Source: Prorocentrum cordatum | Taxonomy: Eukaryota; Sar; Dinophyceae; Prorocentrales; Prorocentraceae | Assembly (NCBI GenBank): GCA_963575745.1 | Contig: CAUYUJ010015723.1 | Span: 225,501 to 289,500 of the forward strand | DNA: 64,000 nt | Direction of reading: 5' to 3' | Shown here: positions 51,001-62,164 of the stretch, piece after piece | How positions within the stretch are numbered: the first letter of the stretch is position 1 | Layout: each line of letters begins with the position of its first letter | Notes under the pieces: model-generated | The model's database searches: none | Told to the model about the DNA's origin: nothing | What the model saw: the letters and a program-made list of their open reading frames with translations, nothing else | Program-made: the position numbers and the translations under genes

Positions 51001-54000
51001 GCCCGAACCCTAAGACCATAACGCGAACATCTGAACCCTAGGACACCAGACCCAAGACCCGACTCCTAATGCCCGAACCCGAAACCTTAGGATCCTAACC
51101 CAAGTACCCTCGTACCCTATGCCTCATGCCCTCACCCTAGGACCCAAACCTTAATGCCCTCGCCGAAAAACATGAATCCTAAGGCCCTAGGCCTAGTGCC
51201 ATACACCTAGAACCCCAACCCTAAGACCTGACCCCTAACCCTAAGACCCGCATACTAAGAACTTAATCCTAAGGCCCTAACCCCGATGCCCTAGCCCTAA
51301 GACCCGGACCCTTGTACCCTAACCCTAATGCCCTACCTCTAAGACCCGAACCCTAAGACCCTATCCCTTGGAAATAGCCCTGATGCCCGATCTCTAAGAC
51401 CGTAACCCTAAGACCCTGAAGCTGATGCTCTAACCTTACGATCCAGAACTTCTTGGCCTAGCCTTAAGACCTTTCCCTATGCCCCTAACCCGAATGCACC
51501 CACCATGACCCGGACGCCCTAAGCAAAAGACTCCAGACCCACGACAATAGCCTCAATGCCCTAAGCCTAAGACCGTAACCCCAAGACCCGAATGTCAAGA
51601 TCCTAACCCATATGCCCCGAACCTAAGACTAAGACCCTACCCCGGAGAGGCTAACCATGCGCCCTTAAACCTAATGCCCCAACCCGACCCCCACCTTCAG
51701 ACACTAGACCGGATACCCCAACCCTAAGACCCTAACATAAGGACCTTTTCCCGGGCGCCCTAAGCCTAAGACCCTAGAACCAAGATCCTAAACCCAGTGC
51801 CCAAACCTCAATAGCCTCATCTTAATACCCTAAACCGGACACCCTAACCTTAGGACCCTAACCCTACCCCTGAGACCCAAACCGACCCTAACCCGAAGAC
51901 CCTGGCCCTAAGGCGCGAAAAAAACCGAATGCCCAACGACCCTACCCGAATGTCCTATCCCGAAGACCCTAAACCGAATATCCCAATCGGAATGGCCGAA
52001 CCCTCAGACCCGAACCCTCATGCCCTGGGCCAGAGACCCTGACACGAGTACCCTAGCCACTAGACCCTAACCTTTAGACCCTACCCCTAAGTTCCTAGCC
52101 CTAAGAGCCCAGCGCTAAGACCTTAACCCAAGTATTATAATCCTAAGGCCCTAACCCTCAGACCCTCAATCCGCACGCCCTAACCCTAAGACCCTAACAC
52201 GAAGACCCTAAGACCCAAACCCTGATACCCGAACCCTAGCACCCTATGACTTCGACCCTAAACCGAAGACCGATCCCTAGGACCCGAATGCCCTGACCCT
52301 AAGACCCTGATGCCCGACCCTTCAGACCCGAGCCTGCACCCTACGACCCTAATCCTGACCCCCGAGCGCCGCCACACCTTAACCCTAGCCTTAAGTCCCT
52401 CAGACCCTGAACTTAGCAGCCTAACCCTAAGACCTTAATCCTGAGACCCCCAGCCCTAAATCCCTAAACCTATCGGACCCCAACCCTAAGACCCGAAGCC
52501 TAAAACCCGCAGCCTGACAGCCTAGCCCTAAGACCCTAACGCTAAGACCGTAGCCCTAAGACCGTAACCCTAGTATCCTAATCCTAAGACGGTAAGCCCA
52601 GCGCCCCAACCCGAAGACCCGAAGACCCGAACCCTAAGCCGGACCCTTCGGACCCTGACCATGATACCAGAACCTTGATGCCTTGAACCGAAGACCCGTA
52701 TCTGAAGACCCCAATCTTAAGACCTTATATTTGAGACCTTGACCCTACTACCCTAATCCCGTGATCCCAACCCTCAGACCCGAAACCGAATACCCTAACC
52801 CTACGACCCTAGCCCTAAGACCCTTGCACTACTACCCTGTGCGTAAGCCGGCAACCCTCGGACTCTGACCCTTCGACCTTTGCCCTCGCGTCTTAAGCCT
52901 GAGATCTTGACCAAAGACCCTAATCATATGACCCTAGACCTAAGACCCTTACCTTCAGACCTTGACCCAAAGACCCAACCTCGAATTTCCGAACCCTAAT
53001 GCCTGAACCTTACGACCCTAACACAAACGCCCTAACCCTGGGACCCCAGCCCCAATACCCTACTCCTACTATCCGAACCCTAAGACAGCAACCCCAAGAC
53101 CCTAGCCCTAGCACCCTGACCCTCATACCCGACCTACGCAGGCCGAAAGATTTTCCTCTTGAGCCCAAGATGTCGGAAACGTCGCGCCGTTCAGGTGAGC
53201 GGATACATGGTGCGCTCTCTTCGGCTTGGGGCGTGCCATATGTAGTGGGAGGAGATGCGGGAGTTGACCGGGCCCGCTGCGGACCCCCCTCCCCCGTTGG
53301 TCAGCAGGTCCACAGTTCCGTGGATCGCATGATGCTTCGCGCGCGGTGCCCCGCGGCCCCCATGTCCCCTGGGTCTGGGAGGTTAGTTATCATAATATGT
53401 TTGCTCAAGAAAATAAATGGATCCAATGGTTTTCACACGGCAAGTTGGATCCGCGCAAGACAGATCTAAGATCCACGACATTGTCGCACACCCGAAAATG
53501 AATCCAAGTGTAGTCCAAGGGGAAAAACTTTCGGCTTGGGGAAGTGAGTTTCACGCCCTAACCCCATGCCCTCACCCGAATGCCTTAGCCGAAAGACTAT
53601 AGCCCGAAGGTTTTAAGCCCAATGCCATACACCTAGCACCCAAACGCTAATACCTGAACCCGAAGAGCCTAACATTCAAACCCTCCACCTAAAACCTTGA
53701 ACCTAAGGACCTAACCCTACTGCCGTAACTCTACGACTAGCCCTACTGCCTTAACTCGAAGACCGTAACCGTAATGCCCTAACCCGAAGGCCCTAACCCT
53801 AATACTCGAACCCCACGATCTTGACCCTAACCCTAAGAGTCTAGCCTTCAGACCCTTGCTCCCCGACCTTAACCCTAATGCCCGACCCCAAAAAACCGAA
53901 ACCTAAGGCCCGACCTTTGGGAGTTGACCCAAATACCCGAACCCTCATACCTTAAGCTGCATGCCTTAACCCTACGACCCTAACCCTAATGCCTTAGTCG

Positions 54001-54540
54001 AAAAACGATAACCCTAAGACTTGAAACCCAATGCCATACACCCAGCACCCTGGCGTTCAGACCTGAACCCTGAGACCATACCGCTAATAACGTGACCCGA
54101 GTACCCAAACCCAAAGACCCGAACCCTACATCCCTACATCTAAAACCTTACAGCTGATACCCTAACCCTAAGACCCTAACCCTACTGCCCTTTAAGACTA
54201 ACCCTGGGACCCTGCCTCTGATACCGTAACCCGAAGGCCCTAACCCCAATGTCCGAACCCTAAGGCCCCAACCGTAAGACCCTGGCCCTCAGACCTGTGC
54301 CCTACTACCCTAAGCTAATGACCCAACCCTAAGACCCTAAGCCTGATGCCCTAACCCTATGGCCCTAAACCTACTGCCCCAGACCTAAGACCCGCACCCT
54401 AAGTCCCAAGCCCGAATGTCCCAACCCGCAGACCCTAACCCTAACTAAGATCATGACCCGGACGCCCTAAACAAAGACGCTAGACCCAAGACCCTAGCCC
54501 CAATACCCGAACCTTAAGACCTTAACCCTACACCAAATCC
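48001..54540. repeat. 6.5-kb degenerate CCCTAA-type array
   Basis: Continuous irregular mixture of CCCTAAGA octamers and CCCTAAC heptamers with many point changes (CCCGAA, CCCAAT, CCTTAA). Related to telomere-type repeats; dinoflagellate telomeres are TTTAGGG, and here the G-rich strand reads mostly TCTTAGGG and GTTAGGG. Nearly every frame is stopped by TAA/TAG. Very few perfect long runs remain, so this is an old or non-telomeric interstitial array. It is broken by the segment at 53140-53555. Confidence 0.95.
53140..53555. other. unique segment embedded in the CCCTAA array
   Basis: About 415 bp without the repeat. The word TTTCGGCTTGGGG-like occurs near both ends (TCTTCGGCTTGGGGCGTG at 53218 and TTTCGGCTTGGGGAAGTG at 53529). 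Contains GGATCC and AGATCTAAGATCC sites. No coding family recognised. It could be an insertion or a remnant of pre-array DNA. Confidence 0.75.
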
Positions 54541-55150
54541 TCGGACATACCTCTCTTCTTCAATATCTTGCCATCTTCCGACACATTCCCCCTCCTCCGC
54601 AAAACCACCGAACCACAAAACCTCCCCATCTACTCAAAACCTTCCTCTCCCCCGCCTGCTCCCCATCCACTCAAAACCTTCCCGTCCCCCGCCTAGATGC
54701 ATGGCGCTGGCGTTCGCGGTTGGACGCGCCCCAAGTAGCCACGTCGAGCCCCAAGAACGGGCACTGGCCTCACTATCCTTTCGATCTTCTGTTCCCTCAC
54801 CATTTTCATTCTTATCCATCTGCCTGCGGCAAGTTTCGCCACTGTTCCAGCGCAGCATTCCCGTTGGTAGCTGTCCGAGTCGATTAAAAGTACGATGGTG
54901 TTGATGCTAATATTGATGATGATGATGATTCGATGATGCTGCTGATGCTGATGCTGATGCTGCTGATGTTGATGGTGGTGGTGATGATGATTATGAGTAT
55001 GAGTACGAGTATGAGTATGAGTATGACGTCGATGAGTGATGACCATGAGGAAAAGGAGGGGGAGGAGATGGACGAGGAGGACGAAAATCGTGGCATGAGG
55101 CACCTTTCGTCATCACTTGTCCCGGAGCCCTCATGAGCCTCATTTGAGCC
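54541..55150. other. spacer with GAT/GCTGAT microsatellite
   Basis: 54640-54690 has two ACTCAAAACCTTCC-type units; 54895-55040 is GAT, GCTGAT and GAGTAT repeat. No gene supported. Confidence 0.6.
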
Positions 55151-55540
55151 GTCCTGGGGCTGTCCTGGGAATCCGGCGAATGTCGGCGAATCCAGCGCAA
55201 AATTGCCCAATCTGGCGCCCTCGCTCGAAGCATCGGGCGCCGCCGCTCGAGACATCCTCACAGCGCAGGCGCCGCCGCAGGAGACGTCCTCGCAATTCGA
55301 GCGCCAGGGGCCACGGCCGCTCAAGTCATCGACACAATTCGAGCGCCTGGGGTCGCCGTCGCTAGAGACATTCTCACAACTCGGCGCCTTCGCTCAAGAC
55401 ATCCGCACAATTCGGGCGCCTGGGGGCGCCGCCCGCAGGGGAAAAAAAAGTGCGCACAGGAAAAAGCAATTGCTCACAGGAGAGGAAGAAGGGGTCGCAG
55501 GAACAACAAGGGGCACGGCCTCCAGGGGGGAAAAATAATA
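55150..55540. repeat. AATTCGAGCGCC short tandem repeats and inverted T-run repeat
   Basis: Diverged units of about 40 bp with CACAATTCGAGCGCCTGGGG and CAAGACATCC to 55430, then the reverse-orientation TTTTTTTCCTG-like repeat to 55540. Confidence 0.75.
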
Positions 55541-55584
55541 GGGTTCCCCCCATATGATGGCGTGCTCGTGGCGAGCGAGAAGGG

Positions 55585-56340
55585 GGAGGAGGAGGAGGAG
55601 GAGGAGGAGGAGGAGGAGGAGGAGGAGGAGGAAGAAGAAGAGGGGGGATGAGGATGAGGAGGTCTCCGGGAGGCATTTTTGCGGCCTCCGGGAGGCATTC
55701 TTGCTGCCTCTGGGAGGCATCTCTGCGGCCTCCGAGAGGCATTTCTGTGGCACCCATATGGCCTTTTAGGAGCGTTTCGCCGGCATCTTGGGGCCCCTTG
55801 AGGGCCTTTTGGAGCCTTTCGAGGCCTCCAGGGGACTTCTTGGGGTTTCTTGGGAGCTCTCAGAGGCCTCTTGGGAGCCTCTTGGAGGCATCCTGGTAGC
55901 ATCTTGGGGGGTCTCTGGGGGCCTCTTGGGGATTTCTTAGGGGCCTCTTGGGCCTTCTTCGGGCCTCTTAGGAGCATCTTGGGGCCTCTTGGGGCCTTCT
56001 TGGGGTCTCTCTTGGGAGCTCCCTGGGTCGTCTTGGGGTGATCTTGGGTGCCTCTCGGGCCATTTTAGATGCAAAAGGCGAATGGGCTAAAAATGTACGT
56101 ATTTTCCATAAGGATTTGTTAATTGTTGGTTCTGGAGGCCCTGTTGAGAGGCCTCTGAAGGCCCTCTTGGGCCTGTCTGGGACCACTTGAGGGCATTCTT
56201 GAAGCAACTTGGGATTATGTTCGGGCCATCGTGAGGCCTGCCATCTATCGATCCCGACTCATGGGCCCTCTTGGAGCTCCCCTGGAGTCTCTTGGGGCGC
56301 TCCTGGAGCGATCTTGAGGGCGCCGAAACCGCCCCCAGGA
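55585..56340. repeat. GGA tract and CTCTTGGGG minisatellite array
   Basis: GGA at 55587-55640, a 23-27 bp repeat of CTCCGGGAGGCATTTTTGCG type to 55760, then GCCTCTTGGGGC units to 56340. Confidence 0.9.
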
Positions 56341-56350
56341 GGTCCGGCAT

Positions 56351-56495
56351 CATTGACGGGACCGGGGGTCGCCGGGGGTACTTGCTTTTCGTCCGGGGAC
56401 ACCCAGGGGCCGGCCCGCGCGCGAGAACTAGAAATATTGTTAACCAGGCACCGGAGATCTTAGCACGCCTCTGGCCCGTTGGGCTGGCGAATTAT
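56351..56495 (+). repeat. dispersed repeat family F, copy 2
   Basis: CATTGACGGGACCGGGGGTC to GGCCCGTTGGGCTGGCGAAT. As at 38721, it follows directly on a CTCTTGGGG array. Confidence 0.9.
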
Positions 56496-56639
56496 GGGGG
56501 TGTTGTTTCTGCTCCAGCCCGTCTTTGACGCCTCCACAGGCCACCTCGTGGGGTTGGAGAGCGCCAGGGTCGCCGTCGTCGCAGGGGCAGTCGTGGTGGC
56601 ACCAGGACTGGATGCACACGACGACGACGTGGATACAAA

Positions 56640-56965
56640 TGTGGCCACATGTGTTTCGAGCACTCGGCCATTCCATGGCTGGGCAACGCTGGGTTTCCGC
56701 ACGCTTCGAAGATCGAAGGGGTTGGCACCTCTTCCTCGGCGGAAGCTGGCGGAAGCAAAACGGGGGCGGTTCCACAGGTGAAAGCTGGCAGCTGGCGGAC
56801 GGTTGGCGAAAGTCGGCGGAAGTGAAAGATGCGCCCACAAGTGATGGCAACATTTTTGTATTCAGGGTTCCCGGAATCGGCCGAATGTGGCCGCATGTCT
56901 TTCGAGCGCTCGACTTGTCCATGGCCAGGCACGCCGGGTTCTCGCACCGGTACCTAGCCCGTGGC
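56640..56965. repeat. two direct copies of a 75-bp segment 245 bp apart
   Basis: AATGTGGCCACATGTGTTTC at 56638 and AATGTGGCCGCATGTCTTTC at 56884, each running to CGCTGGGTTTCCGCAC/CGCCGGGTTCTCGCAC. Between them are repeated AGCTGGCGGA units. Shorter relatives lie at 8580 and 17590. Confidence 0.8.
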
Positions 56966-57194
56966 CTCCAGATGCTTTGGATGCCTATCGGATGTTTGTG
57001 GCCGTAAGATACCCCCCAATTGGCGCGGAGCTCAATTGGCCGCGCCTTGCTTCACGAATGCGTCGACGAGCATGGAATGTTGAGGTGCGCGCTCCCCCCC
57101 TTCCCTTCGTCGTGCTGTCGGGCCAGCTCCGACCCGTAGCGGCAGAGAACGCGGCTGGCCTCGTGCAGCAAGGCTTCGCAGGACAAGTGCAGCA

Positions 57195-57484
57195 AAAGCG
57201 TGTGTGTGTGAATGTGTGTGTGTTTGTGATTGTGTTTTGTGTTTGTGATTGTGATTATGTTTGTGTTGGTGCTTGTGCTCGTGCTTGCGCTTGTGCTGGT
57301 GTTTGTGTCTGTGATTGTGTTTGTTTGTGTGCGTTTGTTTGCTGTTGTGTTTGTGCGTGTGTTTGTGTGTTCTGTTTGTGGNNNNNNNNNNNNNNNNNNN
57401 NNNNNNNNNNNNNNNNNNNNNNNNNNNNNNNNNNNNNNNNNNNNNNNNNNNNNNNNNNNNNNNNNNNNNNNNNNNNNNNNNGTT

Positions 57485-57554
<70 letters not shown>

Positions 57555-57809
57555 CAGTAGTAGTGGTAGTGGTAGTAGTAGTATTGATATGATCAGTATC
57601 CGGCTTCTTCGTCTGCTTAATCACGTTAACAGATTCTAAGTCGTAGCATTTCGATTCGCATTATTCTTCGCAGTAGTACTAGTAGTAGTAGTAGTCGTCG
57701 TCGTCGTCGTCGTCGTCGTAGTCGTAGTCGTAGTCGTCGTCGTCGTCGTAGTCTTAGTAGTAGTTGCAGTAGTAGTAGTAGCAGTAGTAGTAGTAGCAGT
57801 AGCAGTAGC

Positions 57810-57871
<62 letters not shown>

Positions 57872-57884
57872 TGGTAGTGGTAGT

Positions 57885-57957
<73 letters not shown>

Positions 57958-58038
57958 TAGTAACTAGTAGTAGTAGCAGCAGCAGCAGTGGTAGTAGTAG
58001 TCGTAGTAGTAGTAGTATTCAGTAGTAGTAGTAGTATC

Positions 58039-58119
<81 letters not shown>

Positions 58120-58180
58120 TGGTAGTGGTAGTGGTAGTGGTAGTGGTAGTAGTAGTAGTAGTAGTAGTAGCAGCAGTAGC

Positions 58181-58212
<32 letters not shown>

Positions 58213-58304
58213 GAGAGTAGTAGGAGTAGTAGGAGTAGTAGGAGCAGTAGGAGCAGTAGGAGTAGTAGGAGTAGTAGGAGTAGTAGGAGTAGCAGGAGTA
58301 GTAG

Positions 58305-58343
<39 letters not shown>

Positions 58344-58487
58344 CAGCAGCAGTAGTAATTGTAGCAGTAGTAGCAGCAGCAGCAGGAGTAGTAGTAGTAG
58401 TAGTAGCAGCAGCAGCAGTAATAGTAGTAGTAGTAATCAGCAGTAGTAGTAGTAGTTATAATCATCGTAGTAGTAGTCGTTGTTGGT

Positions 58488-58576
<89 letters not shown>

Positions 58577-58580
58577 CGTA
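57195..58580. repeat. TGTGTT-rich tract, then 1.1-kb TAG trinucleotide array
   Basis: 57200-57381 is a TGTGTTTGTG-type repeat; 57483-58575 is (GTA/TAG)n with zones of GTC, GGTAGT and GGAGTA variants and a short non-repeat break at 57575-57675. It contains the assembly gap. Confidence 0.97.
57382..57481. other. assembly gap of 100 N
   Basis: Exactly 100 N, a conventional placeholder for unknown length, between two different microsatellites. The true distance and any sequence here are unknown. Confidence 0.99.
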
Positions 58581-59213
58581 GTTGGCCACTGCAGCCTTTG
58601 CGCGCTTGACGGCCAGACGGCTGAAAGCCCCGACATCCGTTCCAGCGATCAAACGGCCTAAGCGAACGTGCCTCGCGTAATTGGTGCCCGGGCACTTGAA
58701 AGACAAGCTCCACGAAGCCAATCCTTCAGCGGTCGGGAGCAAGGCAGCGTCTGCGCGTGCCAACCAGCAGCGAAGGCCCGACTGCACGCTCGCAGTGCTT
58801 TTCAGGCAGCTGCCCAGCAGAGCGGCCGACCACGCGGCGCGCACCCGCTCCTACTGTGGGCCCTCGGAAGCCAGTGCCGCGCGCCACGCCACCCCCCCCG
58901 CTGCGGGGAGCCCGCACCCTGCCGCGCTCGCTGGTGCCGCTGCCGCGAGCCGCGCTAGGTCGTTGACGACGAGGCCCCTTCGCGGGTCCCTTGGCACAGC
59001 GCCCACGCAGGGGAGCCAGGGCGAAGGGCTCCGCGCTGCACGCACGCGGCCCCCACCGCCGCCGCCGCGGCTCGCAGCGCCTGCGCCCGACGGGAGAGCG
59101 AACGACGCGAGAGTGCAGCGCGAGCGCGCGCGGAAGGCGCCCCGCCACGCACATGACTGGAGCTCGCTGGCGCGACCAGGAGGGCAACCTGGTCTGCGCG
59201 CCGCATATCTAGA
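58581..59213. other. unassigned GC-rich sequence
   Basis: No repeat family recognised. Ala/Arg/Pro-rich frames exist on both strands without recognisable domains. Confidence 0.4.
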
Positions 59214-59370
59214 GTTAAGTCGGGCATGTCCCCCCTTCAGGAGGAATATTCAAAAATAGTTCAAAAGTAGTCTGGGGACGATGTTTCTATGTTGTTTCTT
59301 ATGTGAACATGTTTTGAGTATTTTTGATTATTCGTCCAAAATCCGCCTGTAGGAGGACATGCCCGACCTC
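59214..59370. mobile_element. foldback family A, copy 4
   Basis: TTAAGTCGGGCATGTCCCCC at the left and GTAGGAGGACATGCCCGACC at the right, with the T-rich centre TTTTGAGTATTTTTGATT. Confidence 0.92.
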
Positions 59371-60275
59371 AATCTGGAACGTTCTGCCATCCAACGAGGT
59401 CGCCCAGAAAAACAGGGACCTCCACGCAGCGCCGCAGCGACCCCTCGGCGCTGCGAGGAGGGGAACACCCGTGCGCAGGCGCGCGCCCCACGGCCGCTCT
59501 GAACGGCCGCTCCCACGTCGCGCGCGGCATGAAGGAGCTGGCCGCGCTTCCGAGCGTTGGCCGCGGCCCGCGATCGCGCCCCCGCGCGAATTTGTGACCG
59601 CCCACACGTACCGGGCCGGACGAGAGGGTGGGGTAGGGAAAGGGCGGGGTACGAAATCTGTTGCATGCAGTTGGCTTCCGCTCCGCCGCCGCCGGGCCCA
59701 TTCCTCCATGCATGGGCGCCTCCCGGCGCCAGGAGGCGCCAGAAAAACCAGTTACGTGAGTTGATTCTCGACCCTGACCTCTGCTACCCTACCCTTCTCG
59801 TCCCCTCCCGAAAGTACCCCCTGACGCCTCCGAGGCCCAGGGAGCGTGATGGGCCAACCTCATCTTCTGGTGCGCTCCCAGGGCCCCCCCCCGTCCGCGC
59901 GCACGCCTTGGTCCCATGGTTCGCTGACCCCCCTCTTCCTCGTACAGTCGGGGGCTGATCAGTAGGTCGACCCTGCCGAATCGAGGGTACCCCCTCGTTC
60001 CCCGTATTTCGCGACCCATGCCTTCTATACGCTCCTGTGGCAGCCAGGCCCTCGGAAGGGCCTCGTGCCCTCTCGCGTGCCCTCTCCGACCGATCCCGAC
60101 GGCAAGGCCCCTCCTCGGCGCACCCGGCCCGAGGTCGACCTCCTCCTGGGCGTGGTGGCGCCCCTCGGCCTCGGCCCGCGGGGGAGGGCAGGGGGCGGCA
60201 TCCCCCCGCCCCTCGCCCCGGGGTGCCACCCCCGTGGCTTCCCGGGAGGCCCAGTTGGCGAGCTCCAGAGCTCGA
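59371..60275. other. unassigned GC-rich sequence
   Basis: 59650-59720 resembles 26160-26235. No gene supported. Confidence 0.4.
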
Positions 60276-60440
60276 GGGGATCGAGGAGGAGATCGACTAG
60301 AGAAGTGGTGTACTTCAAGCTTGTTTCTTGCGTCGAGTCTGGTAGATCTGAGGAGTATTCTATGTATATTTAGTAGATTCGGCGGGAAAATCAATTTTGG
60401 GCCAATTCCATTCTGTAGTCGATCCCCTACTCGAAGGGAG
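60276..60440. mobile_element. foldback family G, copy 1
   Basis: Left GATCGAGGAGGAGATCGACT mirrors right AGTCGATCCCCTACTCGAAG. The interior AGATTCGGCGGGAAAATCAA matches copy 2. Confidence 0.8.
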
Positions 60441-60458
60441 GAAGGACGGTGGGAGCAC

Positions 60459-60563
60459 TCAAACCGTCGGTGCTCCGCGCGGAGTTCTTGGATCGGCGCC
60501 GGAGGCGCAGGAAGGAGGGCCCAGCGCCAGCCAAAGAAATCCTCGCGGAGCTCCGACGGTTTG
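60459..60563. mobile_element. foldback family C, short copy
   Basis: Left AAACCGTCGGTGCTCCGCGC, then GGAGTTCTTGGATCGGCGCC; right AAAGAAATCCTCGCGGAGCT, then CCGACGGTTTG. The loop is shorter than in other copies. It is followed by GTGTTTGCAGTTTTCC. Confidence 0.88.
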
Positions 60564-61435
60564 TGTGTTTGCAGTTTTCCTCGCCTTCGGCGCATCCTTG
60601 CCTTTGGCGGAAAGCTGGCGGAAGGCGGCGAGCATAAAACGAAAGCGACTTCCATCAGCGGAAGTCCAGCGGGTAAAGGTGAGACGCCACCGTGTTTGTA
60701 TCCAGCGTCTCGGGAGTCGCCCAGATGGCCTCCAGAGCACCAGGGTTTCCGGAGTCGCCCAGGTGGCATCCAGAACACCCCTCACGAGGCCAGGAGAGCT
60801 CCAACAGGAACCACAATGGCGCGAGATCTTGAGAACACTTTGGGCCTTGACCGCGCGTAGCAGCCTCCGACCCCCGTGTTCCAGCGTCGTGAGGGGACAG
60901 GAGCGGCGGGCGATTTCAGCCTGGCCAGGCGGCACAAGGACGAGGAGGAGGAGGGAGGAGGAGGAGGAGGAGAGGAGGAGGAGGAGGAGGAGGAGGAGGA
61001 GGAGGGACTCGAGGCGGACGGAGATGAGAAGGAGTGCGGGAGGATGAGGGGAAGGGGAGGGAGGAGCCGGGGGAGGATAAGGAAGAGGACCCCTAGGTTG
61101 CTCCGCCGGGCCGTTTTCACGTCCAGAGGATCTCTCCAAGGGCCAGGGGCCAAGGGTACGGAAGCTTCGGGACGGAGGACGAAGAAGGACAGCACAGCGA
61201 GCCTGACAACATTGCTGGAGACGTGGCCCAGACGCCCAATCGGGGCTCAAGAGACGGGGGTCAATGCAAACGGGGGTCAGCCAGAGCGCCGGATCTTGCA
61301 GGATCTTGCAGGGCTGGGGTTGCACTCACCCGGGCTTGACCGCAGGATCCTGCAGGGTCCTGCGGGATGTTGTCAGATCCTGAGTGGCGGGTCTGGATTG
61401 ACCCAGGTCAGTAGATCCCCGACTCAAGTCCTTGT
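60564..61435. other. spacer with GGA tract and CTTGCAGGAT repeat
   Basis: 60590-60685 shares GCGGAAAGCTGGCGGAAG words with 56740-56810. 60940-61010 is GGA. 61295-61385 repeats GATCTTGCAGG and GATCCTGCAGGG. Confidence 0.6.
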
Positions 61436-61441
61436 ACTCAC

Positions 61442-61538
61442 CCAGGCCGACGAGGTTGCCGCTTGTCTCCCCCGGCATAAGCGACTGTGCCGCTGCACTG
61501 TTGGCGGTAGTGCGCGCAGCTGTGCTGACCGCGAGCAT
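61442..61538 (-). CDS. possible short first exon, unknown protein
   Basis: From ATG (complement of 61536-61538) the minus strand encodes MLAVSTAARTTANSAAAQS and a further 13 codons, then meets a perfect donor G|GTGAGT (complement of 61436-61441). The Ala/Ser/Thr-rich, basic start would suit a targeting peptide. No second exon was identified, so this rests only on start, composition and donor. It may well be spurious. Confidence 0.2.
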
Positions 61539-61837
61539 CGCTGGTGCGGCGGGCGTCCAAAATATGCCAGACGGCACACGACGGTGACGTCGGTGCCGAC
61601 AGCAGTTACAACAGCCACGCGTCAGCGAGGAGGAGTGCTTGCCTAAAGTCCAGATCCCAGTCATTGCGCAGTGGCTAGACGTCGCAAATGTTAGCTGAAT
61701 CGCCATAGGCAGGATTTGAGCAGGCCGTGGCAGCCAGAGGCTGGACACTGCGAAAGGGCGCCAGTACAGCTTCCCCTGGCGCTCCTTCGCAATTAGAAAG
61801 CAGAAGCTGTTTGATCCGAACCCCTCCGCCCCCCACT

Positions 61838-62015
61838 TCTCGAGTAGGGGATCGACTACAGAATTGATCTGCCAAACAAATAGTTTTCTAGTAGAACCCA
61901 TGAGAAAAATACGTAGTACAGTCAGTCGATCGACGGAGAATGCTTGGCATGTTTCGTATATTCGACGGGAAACAATTTTGGGGTAGATCGATTATGTAGT
62001 CGATCCCCTGCTCGA
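61838..62015. mobile_element. foldback family G, copy 2
   Basis: Left TCTCGAGTAGGGGATCGACT, then ACAGAATTGATC; right GATCGATTATGTAGTCGATC, then CCCTGCTCGAAC. The centre has CATGTTTCGTATATTCGACG. Confidence 0.88.
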
Positions 62016-62164
62016 ACTTTCAAAGTGGTCTGCTTCAAACCCACACCTGCCCATCCCTTCGAAAGGGATGTGGGTTTCAACACCCATGGCGGTGGAAGGG
62101 CGGGGGGGAGGGGTCGCGCCCTGGCGCATGGTGTTGCTAGGCGTCCTGTGTTAGCCGACATCAG

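Noticed and set aside
48001-54540. True chromosome end
   Set aside because: The array is internal, heavily degenerate and followed by about 9.5 kb of other sequence.
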